A DNA stretch of 64,000 bases from positions 71,344,001 to 71,408,000 of the forward strand of contig OY856411.1 of assembly GCA_963693085.1 (NCBI GenBank), read 5' to 3'. Position numbers and translations under genes: made by a program. The first letter of the stretch is position 1; each line of letters opens with the position of its first letter. A model generated the notes under the pieces. It did no database searches and was not told the origin of the DNA. It saw only the letters and a list, made by a program, of their open reading frames with translations. This stretch comes from Alisma plantago-aquatica. Its lineage: Eukaryota; Streptophyta; Magnoliopsida; Alismatales; Alismataceae. Of the stretch, positions 1 through 13,010 are shown in pieces.

Positions 1-613
1 CTGAGCATGTAATTAAGCTTCTCAGAAACGTATATTTCAGTATTTGCCCCTTTTTATTTAAAGTTGTAGCATTGTTTTGATATACAGGGACCTATGTGCA
101 ATTTACCCAGTTGAAAGGGTTAGCTTGCAATTTGCACATGATGAGATGTTCCTCTGATGTTGAGACATCATGAGAATCTCTTTGGCAAAGTTTGAGGGAT
201 TTCCCAAGCTAGAGCACCAATGTGCAGCTGTGGAAGCAATCCCAGGGCTTGAAACCCTAATTTGGGGTAAAATGCAATTTACCCAAATGATGGGATGCAA
301 TTTGTAAAGAATGTCATCTAATGTATCTTTTTAGACTTTTGCCATCATTTATAGAAGAAATGATGAGGAATTCACCTCAATTGAGTTATCAAGTTAAGAA
401 ATAGGCTTTGTGATTGAATAATCAGGGTATATGTGCAATATCCCTTTAAGTATGAACTTTATTATTAGATTGTTCTTCCTTGCCTTCTTTTCTATAACAT
501 TAAGATAAGGTTTGTCCTTAGAATAAAGAGGAAGGGACGAGCAAGTAATAAAGGAAGGACTTAGTTGGAATTAAGGGAAACTTATGAACTAATGTTGAAA
601 ATCCTACCCCATG

Positions 614-620
614 TATATAA
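614..620 (+). promoter_or_regulatory. TATA-like box of LTR A
   Basis: TATATAA stands upstream of a pyrimidine-rich stretch, in a short GC-richer part of an otherwise AT-rich LTR. It is conserved in the inverted copy at 20265-20271. That it is the retrotransposon promoter is inference from position and sequence only. Confidence 0.45.
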
Positions 621-2170
621 GCCCTCCTTCCCTTAGTTGCAAGGGAACTTAACCTTCGTTCCCTTACTGTTTCATTTCACCAAAGACGACCAAGGACTTC
701 CTTGGAGCTAAGGAGGACGAACAAGGGGTGCAAGGTAGGTTTAAACCCCTCTTCTTGCCTAATTCCATGGTTAGAATTCGAATTCAAGGTCATCTTCATG
801 GCTAATTCTCGAAACCCTGTCTTTCTAGCCGTCTCTTTTCATCCTTCCTTGGAGTTTTCACCTTGGCCAACCTGTGGGAACTCAAGGACGCCATTAGAGC
901 TTGGAGCTTGAAAGCTTGGAGCTCAAGAAGCAAGCTTTAGGCGGGTTTTATAACTCTAAACCTATGCTTTACTATGTGCATCTTTATATGCGATTTGATG
1001 ATAGCTCTTAGTATTTCCCTACTTTTCCCTGCTATTTTGCAATCAAACCCGTGGGATATCTGTACTGTTCTTGAGCTAGAAGATGAAGGCGTGATTTCCA
1101 AGAAAAACCCACCGCTTTTCTTTTCCTTAAACGGTCCTAATAGTTTGCTCTCTCGGACTCAAGACCGCGAGGTGAGCAAACGGTCTCGAGACCGTGAGAG
1201 GGCTCGCGGTCTCAAGACCGTTTGGCCCCGTTGTCCGAGCATGGACCGTATAAGAAACCTGTTCCTAATTATATAGGCTAATTACCCTCAAAATTTGGGA
1301 GACTAACTCCAAAGGAATCGGGAGATATGACCTTTTTAAGTCACAACGTTAAATGAATTAATTGCTGATTTTCAAACGGTCTGAAATTGCCTTTTTGGGC
1401 AAACGGTCTCAAGACCGTGTAAGGTCGTTGACTAAGCGTTGACCGTATGAGATTACTGTTCAAAATTATGTTAATTAACAACTCACCAAGTTTGATGGTC
1501 TAATTCCAAACGGGCTAAGAGTTGAAGGGTGAATACTAGGGCTAACCCTAGATAAAATCAGTACTGAAATTATGGTGACCTAATTAGGGTTTTTAGGGTT
1601 GATTGACCTAAACGGTCTCAAGACCGTTTGGGGGTCACCAAACGGTCTCAAGACCGTGAGGGAAATCAACCAAGACCGTTTGGAGGTCTGGGGTCAAGGA
1701 TAGTTGACCAATTGAGGACCCAATTGCAAATAAGTTATCAATTTAATCAAAAATTCTGTTTGTGGTTCAATCATGGTTCAACCCCTATCAAATCACTTTA
1801 GACTTTGATAAAATCTTGGTCAAACGGTCTTAAGACCATGTGGGGTCTACCCACATGACCTCAAGATCATTTGGGCCAAGTTTGGGCCCAATTGGAGCTC
1901 AATTGAAGGGTTCAACCTTGTGTTGATGCACACTGTTGAGTGTTGATGGGTGAACATTGATAGACCCTAATTGAATCGATTTCAACCATAATTGGTTAAC
2001 TATTATGGGTCAATTGAATGACCAAGTGATCAACCATAACCTTAATTGACTAAAATCCATGAGTGGTCAACATAGCTTTGACCATTTGAGGGTTTCAACA
2101 TGGGTTGACATTATCGGTTGCACCTTTGAGCCTTGTTGAAGGACCAAGCGGCTGAGACCATGAGAGCCTC

Positions 2171-2370
2171 GCGGTCTCAAGACCGTGAGAGGGCTCGCGG
2201 TCTCAAGACCGTGAGAGGGCTCACGGTCTCAAGACCGTGAGGGGGCTCACGGTCTCAAGACCGTGAGGGGGCTCACGGTCTCAAGACCGTGAGGGGGCTC
2301 ACGGTCTCAAGACCGTGAGGGGGCTCACGGTCTCAAGACCGAGAGGAGGCTCACGGTCTCAAGACCGTGA
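2171..2370. repeat. Palindromic 26-bp tandem array in LTR A (8 units)
   Basis: Eight units of 26 bases, each containing the imperfect palindrome CTCACGGTCTCAAGACCGTG: ten-base arms around a CA spacer. Further single copies of the core lie at about 1160-1230, 1400-1420 and 1610-1680. The inverted copy of this LTR has only six units. Confidence 0.9.
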
Positions 2371-2905
2371 AGGGCCTCGCGGTCCTGAGGTCAAAGAAGG
2401 GCAAACGGTCTTCATGACCCTCGCGGTCTCAACTTTAAATTGAACCAATGGGAGGCTTCGCGGTCTTGAACCCTTGAAGAGGCTCACGGTCTTGAAGCCT
2501 AAGGGGGCTCGCGGTCTTGGAGCTAGAAAGAGGCTCGCGGTCTTGGAGGGTCAAAGTGGGCAAACGGTCAACACTTTCAACCAATCTCAACCCAATTGAT
2601 GATTAATGATTGAAATCAATCAATGTGACTCAAGGTTGACCACATTCAATCATTTGATGATGTAAATGGTTCAATGTTACCCAAATCAAACCCTAATGAT
2701 AATCTAGGATAGTAAGGGGTTATTTGACTAAGGTTTTTGACTATGATGATGATCAATGGGGTGAATTACCAAGATACCCCTGAAGGGTCAATTGAGTTAT
2801 ACCTTGCTCAATTCAAACCCTAATTACATGAGAATGATGTTTTTAGTCATAATGACTCTATCTAACCTGATCTAGTCTAATGTTATCATCAACCATTAGT
2901 ATGAT

Positions 2906-3108
2906 GAAAGAGAGAGTACTCTAGAGAGAGAAAGTACCCTAGAGAGAGAAAGTAACTCTAACCACTTAATGGTGATGTTTTTGGCTATGTAAGCCTATGA
3001 TGTCTCAACCCAACCTGTTTTAGAGTGATGTTGACATCACCTAACCTTATGATGAGAGAGAAAGTACTTCTAGAGAGAGAAAGTACTTCTAGAGAGAGAA
3101 AGTACCCT
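2906..3108. repeat. GA-rich short repeats (AGAGAGAAAGTAC)
   Basis: Five or six copies of a ~17-19 base unit built on CTAGAGAGAGAAAGTAC lie in two clusters, 2906-2955 and 3053-3108. They are mirrored on the other arm at about 17828-18030. Long GAGA tracts are known binding sites for plant GAGA-binding (BPC) proteins; a role here is inference. Confidence 0.7.
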
Positions 3109-5453
3109 TTTTAAATGGAAACTCAATTGAAGCATCCCCAATACACAGAAATGAGCATAATTAGGGTATGATCCACCTGTGTGAGATCATAGAAACCCTA
3201 ATTATGATAAATGATGAACCTTTAACTAATCCAAGAGCATCAATGAAGATGTTACTCATACATGATGATGTTATGAGTTTAATTCACCTTGATGTGAATA
3301 GTAAACCCTAATTCAAGGGTAATGGCATGCTTTTGAGCAATAAACTCTATTTGAATAGAATTAAAGATTTAACTCTTATGACAAAAGTAGGAAGTACATT
3401 CCTTATTGTTGTATTACCTTTATCAGATGTATTAACCATGCAGGTTCTGATATCAAGGTAATCATATCCAGGTATGGATGTTGATGTTATATTCATTGAA
3501 GGCATGTTGTTAGCCTTATGAATAAGTAAAGTAATCTGATGCCTTGCCAGTGGCATCCTATGCTGATATTGGGCTATGAGAGCCATGAATACCATCAAGG
3601 TCATGCCTTAGAGATGACTTGTGATGAGGATAATGAGAAATGATGATTGATATAAGTTAGGCATGTTACATTTAGTATTCTTCTTTTATAGCTGCTATGC
3701 TACTGTTATTGTTTGAAGAACAATGTATGCTGTTAAAGAATACTGAATGTACCTAACTAATCAAGTATAATGTAGAGCCCTGATCATAGATCCATCATTG
3801 TCAGAAATTAAGTGATGGTGAAATAGGTTTTCCTCAGGAAACTCCTGGAGCACATACTTTTGAGTATGTGGGGTACATGGATGTGTAGAACCTTACATCC
3901 TAGTGTAGGAAAGTGATGTAGATGTGTAATCCATCCATCCTTCACTATAGTTTCATACCGTATCAGTGGTAGGTAAACATGAAACCTCCTGATGACGAAG
4001 AAAGCACAGATATCCGTATCAGTGGTAGGTAAATATGAAACCTCCTGATGACGAAGAGAGTACAGAACGCCACTGTGACTCTAGAATAGCGAAGGACCAG
4101 TTTACCCTGGTGAGCTATAATAGTAGAGACATGAGATGTCCTACAAGTGATCCTCTTACTGACTGAGGAAGGTGAAGGTCATGAGAATTCGGCTCTCTTA
4201 ATGACCTATGTATGATACTGATGCGGCTTCTCAGCGATCAGTTGGAGTTTGAGTGGTAAGCCTCATCTCCACAGGGCATAATGTTGTTTGTAAAACATAA
4301 TCAACCAGGTAGTATAACTTGTTAGAGATGACTCCAAGTTAGTTGGTTGATGTTACATTGCAATAATGTTGATATTCTCCATATCTCCTAAATTATAGAG
4401 ATCTTGTTATAACTGCAACTGCTATAGAATGCTTTGAAGGCTTTACTGTTTAAGATATTCTTTGATGTTATAATAAAGCTTCTGGCGAAGAGTTATAACT
4501 CTCGCTGGGACAATTATGTATAATTGTCTCACCCCGTAGGCTTCAACTTTTTAGGTGGACGTCGGAGACGAAGGAACCAGCCTACAGGTGATCAGTCTCA
4601 ACAGCAGCAGCACCAGGGGCAGCAGTAATCTCAGGTGGAGATTTGTCCTGCCATGTGGTGTAGTTAGAGTCAGTCCTATGTGTCCTCTGTACTCTCAGGT
4701 CTTGGAGTCTTGTGTTATGTGATCTTGAGATTTTGTATCTTGATGTATATAATTACTCAAGAAGTAATTATCCTGAGATGTAAACAGTTACCTCTCTTTA
4801 TGAAAGGAATTTTTATGGATACAAGTTCTTATCTCGAAAAGTTTTAATTTCCCATGATTTTTGTCTTCCGCTGATTACCGATTCACTTCCGCTAAGTTTT
4901 AATCGTGTTTATGTCATGGTTTGGAGATCAGAGCCCACACACCCTGCTGGTTTACAACCTTTTTAGGTGATCGGGCTAGACGTGGTCGTGGTTGTGAGGT
5001 TGCGATCGAGCAGCAAGGAGAACAGTAGGAGGCAAGAGATGGATGTGTTGTTGTTTTGGTTGTTTTGTAGTTGAGTCCTAGAGTCATTCCTGTACTCTCA
5101 GGTCCTTGGACGTTTTTTGGCGACATTTCACGATATATAGCTATTGTAGCTTTGTGTATCCTACTGTTGTTCTGATGTGGCCTATTCTGTTATGTATAAA
5201 AAGGTGATGAACTCTTGTGCTAACAGGATAACTGGTCCATATAAGCTGGACATATATCAAGGTTATGTATATTTATATAACATGTTTCCTTGCAGGATGA
5301 GGATCTGAATGTAATGGTTTCTTTGTTATCTGCTTTCCACAATCAATTTTAATTAACTCGTGTTTTTGGGTAATATGTGGTTTATGGTAGTTCTGCGCGT
5401 TTTCGTGTGATGTCTTGTTGTCTGTGTGATGGCGGGATGTCACAATAAGTTTT

Positions 5454-5465
5454 TGGTATCAGATC
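5454..5465 (+). promoter_or_regulatory. Primer binding site (tRNA-iMet type)
   Basis: TGGTATCAGATC matches the standard plant tRNA-iMet complement TGGTATCAGAGC except at one of the last positions. It lies 9 bases after the LTR end and sets the plus-strand orientation of this LTR copy. Confidence 0.75.
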
Positions 5466-5578
5466 TCTAGGTTCGTTGAGTCTATAGGGATCTAGGACTA
5501 GGTTTGTGTTTGTTCTTATGAGTTTTTCATATTTTCTTACCATAACCTTCTGCCCTCAACGGAAGATAAAGCTTAAAG

Positions 5579-5884
5579 ATGTCTGGAAGTCACGAAGAAC
5601 ATGCTGTCGAGAGCAGTGATGCTGCATCTGTTGATGGAGCAAGAGTGCAGGCACACGAAGATCGGGTGCCTGAGGTCCCCCAACTTGACCCAGCCATTCT
5701 TGAAAACCCTACCTATCAGCAGCTTATGGGCCAGTTAATGGCTACGATGATACAAAAATCCAAACGAAGGTTGTGGCCCCCCTATACAGGCGTTAGGCAC
5801 ACAGAAGTGTCACCGAAGGCTAGATGGGTCATCCCCTCGTGGATCATACACTTACGACCTCGAGGAAACCCCTTCTATTTTTAG
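5579..5884 (+). pseudogene. Gag N-terminal stub of the LTR A element
   Basis: The ORF starts with MSGSHEEHAVESS and shares the M(S/T)GSHE start and an acidic, proline-rich lead with the gag stub of the LTR B element at 15864-16016. It sits 114 bases after the primer binding site, where gag should begin. Only about the first 56 codons look like gag: from about 5746 the frame runs into a non-coding tandem duplication and stops at 5884. No capsid region, zinc knuckle or pol follows on this strand. I read it as the broken start of gag left after an internal deletion; the gag assignment rests on position and on similarity to the other stub. Confidence 0.6.
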
Positions 5885-6150
5885 TCAAGGTGTCAACTGT
5901 GTTAATCGATAAGTAAGCAGGTGATAGATCTACAAACTAACATCGACGATAAACAAAGATGATACAAAATCCAACTAAGCCTGTGGTCCTCCCTGAGGGA
6001 TGTTTAGACAACAGAAGCGTCACCGTAGGCTAGATGTCTCGTCCCCTCACGGATCATACACTTATGACCTCAAGGAATCCTATCAGAAGTTCTTGTCAAG
6101 GAGTCAAACTTTGTAAACCGCCATTCCATCCCACATATAGAAGATTTCGT
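5746..6150. repeat. Diverged tandem duplication, ~210-bp unit, two copies
   Basis: Copy 1 starts at 5746 and copy 2 at 5958. Both begin with GATGATACAAAA and share, in order, blocks such as AAGCGTCACCG / AAGTGTCACCG and GGATCATACACTTA. They are perhaps 70% identical. Copy 1 interrupts the gag stub. Confidence 0.75.
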
Positions 6151-7939
6151 AATATAGGAAAGAATAAGATGAAAGCAAGTAGATAATCAACTACAAACAT
6201 ACCAATTAACAACGAAATGGAAAGTTATATACATTGCCATGGAAAGTTTAACAAAAGAGCATGATTGCATGGGAAGTGGGGCTAGTCCCCGCACCCCAGC
6301 AAAAAGGTACTACTCGCTCATGGTGCGAGAAATAAGAAGAATAAGAAAGAGAGAGAAATCTGCCATGAACTCAGTGCAGAAGGCAGTCGCAGCTCGGTGA
6401 AGATGATGTGGCCCTCTACGTCGTGTCGGAGCAGATTTGGACATGGAACGGGAGATGCCAAGACAGACCGAAAAGTCTCCCTCGCTCCGTCTTCCTTCTC
6501 TTCTCAGCCTCCTTAGTTGTGACACAGGCACTAGGTGGAGTGAAACTGGCGTGGATGATACTGGATCTGGATCAGACCTGTGTACTAGTATCCTATCAGT
6601 GTCCCAGAACCGATGCCTCAAAAGGAGACCCTACTGGTCCTATTTAAAGGCACGGGATTGGTCTTCACATTTTTGGTGTGGTTCCAGTCCAAACGGTTTG
6701 GGGGATATTTTTGCTCAAACGGTCTTAAAATTTTGACCAAACGGTCTTGGTGCTTAAATGGTCTGGGGATTTTTGCCCAAACGGTTTTGAGAATTAGAGG
6801 AGCAAACAGTCTTGGATTGTTAAGTCCAAAAGGTTTCACAGACCGTTTGCTTTCCTCCAAACAATCTTGTGCAGAAAGGGCAAACAGTCTTCAAGTCAGC
6901 AGTATCAAACAGTCTTCACATTTCCCCCAAACGGTCTTCGCTTCAATTGACTCAAATGGTCTTCGGGCAGAAGGTAAACGGTTTTTAAACCATTTGATAT
7001 CAAACGGTTTGGACAAGTTCATTCGGTCTTGCGTCAGCGGCAAACAGTTTGTAAACTGTTTGATATCAAACGGTCTGGATAGGTCCGTTCGGTCTTCACG
7101 GCAACAAACCTCGAAACAGTCTTCACATTGCTGGCCATTTGGTTTTGCATGTAAGCAAGAGACCAAACAATGTTTCTCTCGTTGCTACGACCCTTCCAAA
7201 TAGTCTGAGACCGTGCACCAACATCATGGCAGAGGGCAAGCTGCTGTGTGTCTAGCACTGAGGCAAGTAGCAAGGGAGTCGGCGGGTGCGTGGTGTCTGC
7301 AGCAGTAGGTGTGGCGGAGTCAGAGATGCTGCTGGATAGGGTGGAGTTCTAGGAGCGAGGCACCATCGGGATCGAATGAATTTGAAGAAAAGAAGTGCTG
7401 CTTGGCAGTGGTGCAGAGGTAGGAGACGACATGCCACAACGATGTTGAGGCACCACAGTTGTGGTGAGTCTACCGCCCCACGGCCGTGCTGCCTCGCATG
7501 AGCGTGGCGGGTAGATGCTGGTGGTGTGCCACGAATGCTTTATCACGGCCGTGGTATCATCACATGGTCGTGGATGTTCAAAATGGTCATGGCGTAGATT
7601 CTGCTTTGAGGTTTTGAATTCATGCACTGCTCGATCCCTCGCGGCTGGGTTAAGCCTCCAATCGGTCTCTGGTGGTCTATCGGACTTGAGACCGAATGGG
7701 ACCAAACGGTCTTGAGACCGAATGGGCTCAAACGGTCTTGACACCGAATGGGCTCAGAACGAATGGATGGAATCGCTTGGTTAGATCGCTTGGTCAGAAC
7801 CAAGGGTGAGTGAATGTGGGCCTCATCTGATTGTTCATCTTTATCAAGGCCTACATTAAACCAACATAAATTCGATTAAAACCTTGATAATCAAATCAAT
7901 TAAGTAATTTTGCAAGTTATGATGCATTTTGACATTTAA
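6151..7939. other. No gene; old LTR-like debris with AAACGGTCTT repeats
   Basis: No convincing coding region. 6680-7110 and 7680-7760 hold many imperfect copies of CAAACGGTCTT(GAGACCG), the same motif as in LTRs A and B, so this is probably an eroded LTR of the same superfamily. ORFs across it simply translate the repeat. 7260-7560 is a GC-richer patch that I cannot assign. LTR B begins at 7940. Confidence 0.45.
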
Positions 7940-10742
7940 TGTGGCATCCAACTCACAAAAACAAGATTAACTTAAGCGGAAGCGAATTATTTGCAGCAGA
8001 TTACTGAAAATCACTGAAAATTAAAACTTTTTGCAAAGAGATCCATACATAGGAAATCTTTCCCATCAAGAACCATTGTATAACATTTACATTCTGGTTC
8101 AATGTACATAACATGTACCATCTCTTTTCAGAGACTACATCATCAGCTGCCTTATAATCATTATATACAGACAATATACAATCTCGAGGCATCAAGCCAA
8201 AACCTCAGATCGATTTATCAAAAACACTGACTAAAAACTCTGAGGACCTGAGAGTACAGAGACGACACATAGGACTTTCTAACTACATATCTTGACAGGC
8301 AGTATCTCCACCTGAGATATTACTGATGTCCTTGCTCTCACTGCTGTTGTCTATTTCTTGTAATGAGATTCTGCTTCTTTGTCCGTGTCCACCTAAAAAG
8401 TTGGATCCCACGAGGGTGAGACAATTGTAAATTGCCCCAGCGGGAGATATAACTCTCCGCCAAAACATTGTTATAGCATTTTATTAAAATGAACTGAGCA
8501 GAAGGATTTATATATTTAATCAATAGCAGGTAAGTCACTTGTATGAACAAAGTGAAGTAATCTCCTTTTTCAAGGATAATATTGCATCTACTCATGGTAG
8601 ACTCATAGTTCATCCATCTACTTGTAATGAATACAACAAATATGAACAACATCAATGAACTACAGATATTAACAGAAATGTAACATCAGACAATGAATTT
8701 CCGTATTCAATCCTTAAGCAAACATGCTATACGGTTGATTTCATTTTACAAACACACTTATGCCCTGAGGAGATGAGGTATACCGCTCATACTCCAACCG
8801 ACCACTGCGAAGTCAAATCGGTACCATACATAGGTCAATGGAAGAGCTGTATTCTCATGACCTCTCACATCCCGGTCAGTGCGGGACAACAAGCAGGAAT
8901 GTGTTAACTGCTCAAGATAGCTTTCCAGGGTATACTGGAACTTCGCTATAGAGTTACATCGTCAACTACACTCTCATCGGCCATCGAGAGATTTAATGTT
9001 TATCTCCTCAACCCGACATAAAATATCATTGGGAGATGTGTACGAGATTAGTGATACATCCATCCCAGAAGCATGAAGGATTGAGAGGTTTGATGTTTAC
9101 CTTCCCTCAAATCTCTTCATCGGACGTAAGGATATTTTTCACCCATTTACCCCCACATATTCAAAATATGAGTTCCGGGTTTTGCCGCGGGCACCCGTTT
9201 CACCATCACCTATTCCTGACGATGATGGATCTATGGTCAGGGCTCTACATGAATAGATTTCACTTGATTAATTAAGTACATTTTCATATTCTTTTAGCAT
9301 CAACCAGTTTCTCAAACAAGACTTATTACAACAATGCTATAAAGAGACATGTACTACTTTCATCAGATACTTATCAGTCTTTCAAAGACCTTGGGAACTC
9401 AGTTCCTCATTTCAAACTGGGGATTCTCATCCCTTCACATTCTCATCACCATAATCATATGGTTCTGGGTATTCAAACCCTTAACTCATCATTGAGCATC
9501 ATTACCATTTATTAGGTAACTATCACCTTCAGGTCATCTGACCAAGGCATTCATGATACTTGACAAGCATCACACCTGGCTCACAAGGCCATGAAATATC
9601 TTGTCACCTCTTTCTAGGCAACAACTTGCTCATATGACTCATAGAATCCTTACACATTGTTACTTTTACTAAGCAACAACAACATTAAGGCTCATAATGC
9701 CAATCAACATTTATTATATAAATGTCATAGCTCAAATCTAGCTATGTTCATTATCTCGTCATACCTGCATGGTTATTAGGCATGATAACAGTCATACAAG
9801 ATATTCATCACATCATGTGATACAATAGTAACACCATTATTCCTTTTTCTAGGAATTAGGGTTTACTATCAAACATGTCTTATCATTCCCCTTACCCAAG
9901 TCAGGGTTAGGGTTCCCCTTTTCTCATTAATTAGGGTTTCATGATTATATAATCTATCCAACCCATAATTCATTAATCCATACCTCTGGGGCATTCAAAG
10001 GTATCATATTTGATTATTCAAGAACATTACTTTCATCATATATCATTAATGATCATCAATTCAAGGTATGAGTTCATTTCTCATCCTCATCATGGTATGA
10101 TTATATCATACACATCATTTGGGCTTAACCCCATTCTCAAGGTACATTAATTAACACTCATCAAGTGCAACAACTCATTACATTTCATTGTAATAGTTGC
10201 ATAACACACTTCATATGTTTCTGACCCAATTATATTGGATTTGGAGTACATTAAGATATATAAACCCTGAAGTGTTGAATGTGATAACTATCATATTTTG
10301 ATGTATCACTTTCTCATCACTTCAAACTCTCCTGAATTAGCCATCTTATCTTGTATTAAGGTATTTCCCTTCTTAATACATTCCATCACTAATCACTCAC
10401 CTATAGCATATAATGCATATGCCACACATTAGAATTGTCCAACTATCTTTAATGATATGGACTTGTCTAATGATAAAGAAATTGTTTACAATAAGGTTGC
10501 TTATAATCAACCACATGAAATGTTTCACCTTTATAAGGCCATTCCTTCTATCTCATCATTAGGGTTTCTTCATACCCTTACTTAAGATTAGAATTATGAC
10601 TCATTGTCATATTGTCCAAGATTAGGGCTTTATGTATTATGACTCCTCATTAGAGTCTCCCATGCCTTCACCCTTCTTAGGGCCTCTCATCACAACATAA
10701 CATTAGTACATCATGTGGTGTTAATAGTTAGTCAGGGTTTTT

Positions 10743-10890
10743 CATGGAATCACCATCAACTAGGGTTTCATATGGAATCACCCTCAACTAGGGTTTCTCA
10801 TGGAATCACCCTCAACTAGGGTTTCACATGGAATCCCCCTCAACTAGGGTTTCTCATGGAATCACCCTCAACTAGGGTTTCCACCATAGT
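10743..10890. repeat. ~32-bp tandem repeat in LTR B
   Basis: Five to six copies of a unit built on ATGGAATCACCCTCAACTAG plus GGTTTC. Single-base differences between units show it is not a recent homogenised array. Isolated ATTAGGGTTTC words continue to 11120. Confidence 0.85.
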
Positions 10891-11529
10891 TTTCCACAAT
10901 TTGGGTTTATTATTCATCTCCATTAGGATTTCATGCAATTGTCCATAATTAGAGATTCACTATTCATCCCAATTAGGGTTTTGCATCTCATTTCCCTAAA
11001 TTGGAGTTTCACACATCACTACCCTAGATTAGGGTTATATCCTCACCCTGGATTAGGGTTACATCTAGAATTGCCCTCAATTAGGGTTAGAATTCAATAA
11101 CCCTATCAATTAGGGTTTCATGATCTCTCTACTTAAGGATCATACCCTTGATCACCACATGAATCATATTCATGTATGAATTCATGCTATCATTTCTCAA
11201 CTTGATTAGGTCATATCAACCCTTAAATCAAGCACATACAACTATGATTAACATAGTGTACCAAGTCATTGATCCTATAAGCAATTAGCGTTCATCCCTT
11301 AATTGGCACTAATAAATTAGGTACTATTAGGGTTTCAACCTTTGTACCTTCATTAATTATCATTACTAATCATCATTGGATCAATGAATCATTCATCATC
11401 TCTATTCTCAAGAGATTCAATCACCTTAGACCTCCATTACATAAGGTATCCAATTGAATTGATCAATTGAGTCCTCAATTACAACAAGTGTCTAAGTGGA
11501 TTAACCAATTGAGTCCTCAATCAACTTTT

Positions 11530-13010
11530 AATACTTGAGCCCCAAATGGTCTTGGTCCTTCAAGGTTCAAACGATTTGAAACTGTTTGGTAAAGGTGGTG
11601 CTTGAGACTGTTTGCCCAAGCAAGTAGGTGAAGACCGTTTGCCCAAGTTTGACTTTTGAAACCACATAGGCACAAACGGTTTGGGATCGTTTGGTCCCAA
11701 ACGGTCTTGAGACCGTTTGGTCCAAACATCCTCAAAACCGCATGGACCAAAGATGGTCTCAACTACACCAATCGGTTTAGGGTTCTCAATGTTGATTCCT
11801 TCAATCATTGAATTCATGGAACCAATCATCAATTGGACCTATCCTCATACTTCAATTGAGTTAAATAGGTCAGACTTAAAATTATTTGACCCTCAATTGA
11901 CCCTCAATTAGTCCTCAATTAGGGTTTGAATCAATTGAATTAGGGTTTGGAATCGATGATCCTTCAACACTAATCAATGCAAGATTGGTCACTTTGAAAC
12001 CATTGAACCATCATCCAAAATGAACATGACCTGACCCCAAATGGTCTTGAGGTCGTTTGGATGACCACCAAACGGTCTTGAGACCATTTTCCCATCACAT
12101 CATCAAAATCCAAGTCAACCAATTAGGGTTTGGATCATTGGATTGATCACCAAATCAGCAATTGATTACACTTTAACTTAGTATCATTGGATCATCAATT
12201 GCTTAACCATACTCACCCCTAGACCTCCAAACGGTCTTGGGTGACCTCCAAACGGTCTTGATACCTTTTGTATGAGCTCCAAACGGTCTTGAGACCGTTT
12301 GGCTCATCCAACCCTTGGATTCTAGTGAAAAATCATTAGGGTTTGGTCTATTGAGTTGATCATCAAACCAACACTTAATTGCAAAGTGATTTGGTACCTT
12401 TAGACCTTCAATTGGTCAAGCATGCTTAACCCTAGACCTCCAAACGGTCTTGGATGATCCCCAAACGGTCTTGAGACCGTTTGGGTGATCCCCAAATGGT
12501 TTTGAAACCGTTTGGGTTAATCAACCCTAAGCATCAACTCATTCAATTGCAAAATCAGCACTTAGCCGATTAGGGTTTATACCATATGTTTGGATCTTCA
12601 AATACTTAACCATACTAAACCCCAGACCTCCAAACGGTCTTTGTTGACCTCCAAACGGTCTTTAGACCGTTTGGGTGATTCCCAAATGGTCTTGAAACCG
12701 TTTGGGCTAATTAACCCAAGAAGTCAAATCAATCAAGTTGAAAATCAGCACTTAATCCAATTAGGGTTTGCCTAATTGATTAGCCTTCAACTCATGATTC
12801 CTTTGGAATTAATCCATAAAATTTGGTGGGTTATCAACCAACATAATTAGGAACAGGATTCTCAAACGGTCAACCCTTGGTCAACTCCCCCAAATGGTTT
12901 TGAAACCGTTTGGTCTCACGCATTTTGATGTAACCATTTGCTTCTAAACAGTTTGAAACCATTTGCTCCGAAACGGTTTGGGAAACCGTTTGAGAATCCC
13001 AAACAAGATT
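11530..13010. repeat. Cluster of CAAACGGTCTTGAGACCG palindromes in LTR B
   Basis: About fifteen full or half copies of AAACGGTCTTGAGACCGTTT are spaced irregularly (for example at 11699, 12285, 12464, 12654). Many carry C-to-T or G-to-A changes within the core, as expected from decay of methylated CpG. Confidence 0.85.

Larger units (their letters stand above)
1..3871. repeat. Left arm of a ~21-kb inverted repeat
   Basis: Pairs in opposite orientation with 17066-20885. Position sums are 20885 for the outer part and 20937 for the inner part. The 52-base shift is explained by two extra 26-base units in the palindrome array of this arm. By eye the arms are about 98% identical, so the two LTR copies are recent relatives. 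The arm reaches base 1 and probably continues off-window. Confidence 0.92.
1..5444 (+). mobile_element. Giant LTR of a gypsy retrotransposon (LTR A, left copy), start cut by window edge
   Basis: This is a plus-strand LTR. It ends in GGGATGTCACA at 5444, followed 9 bases later by a tRNA-iMet-type primer binding site and then a gag start. Bases 1-3871 match the reverse complement of 17066-20885 almost base for base; by that pairing about 77 bases of the LTR start lie off-window. It holds a TATA-like box near 614, palindrome arrays and GA-rich repeats. The 3' part looks duplicated: 4470-4916 and 4919-5444 both resemble the R-U5 part of the related LTR B, so the last ~525 bases may come from another LTR. 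At >5 kb it is unusually long. It carries no gene; ORFs in it are chance frames. Confidence 0.8.

Noticed and set aside
103..300. Minus-strand ORF of 65 codons identical to one at 20585-20782
   Set aside because: Identity is due to the inverted LTR copies; no start context or homology suggests coding.
2171..2370. Possible CRISPR-like array (palindromic repeats with spacers)
   Set aside because: Units are strict 26-base tandem repeats without variable spacers, inside a plant LTR.
3347..3604. 85-codon ORF with a perfect copy at 17333-17590
   Set aside because: Again the inverted LTR repeat. Perfect protein identity matches the nucleotide identity of the arms, so there is no evidence of protein-level selection.
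6613..7203. 196-codon plus-strand ORF
   Set aside because: Translates the CAAACGGTCTT repeat; SNGL/KQS words recur because the DNA repeats. No domain.
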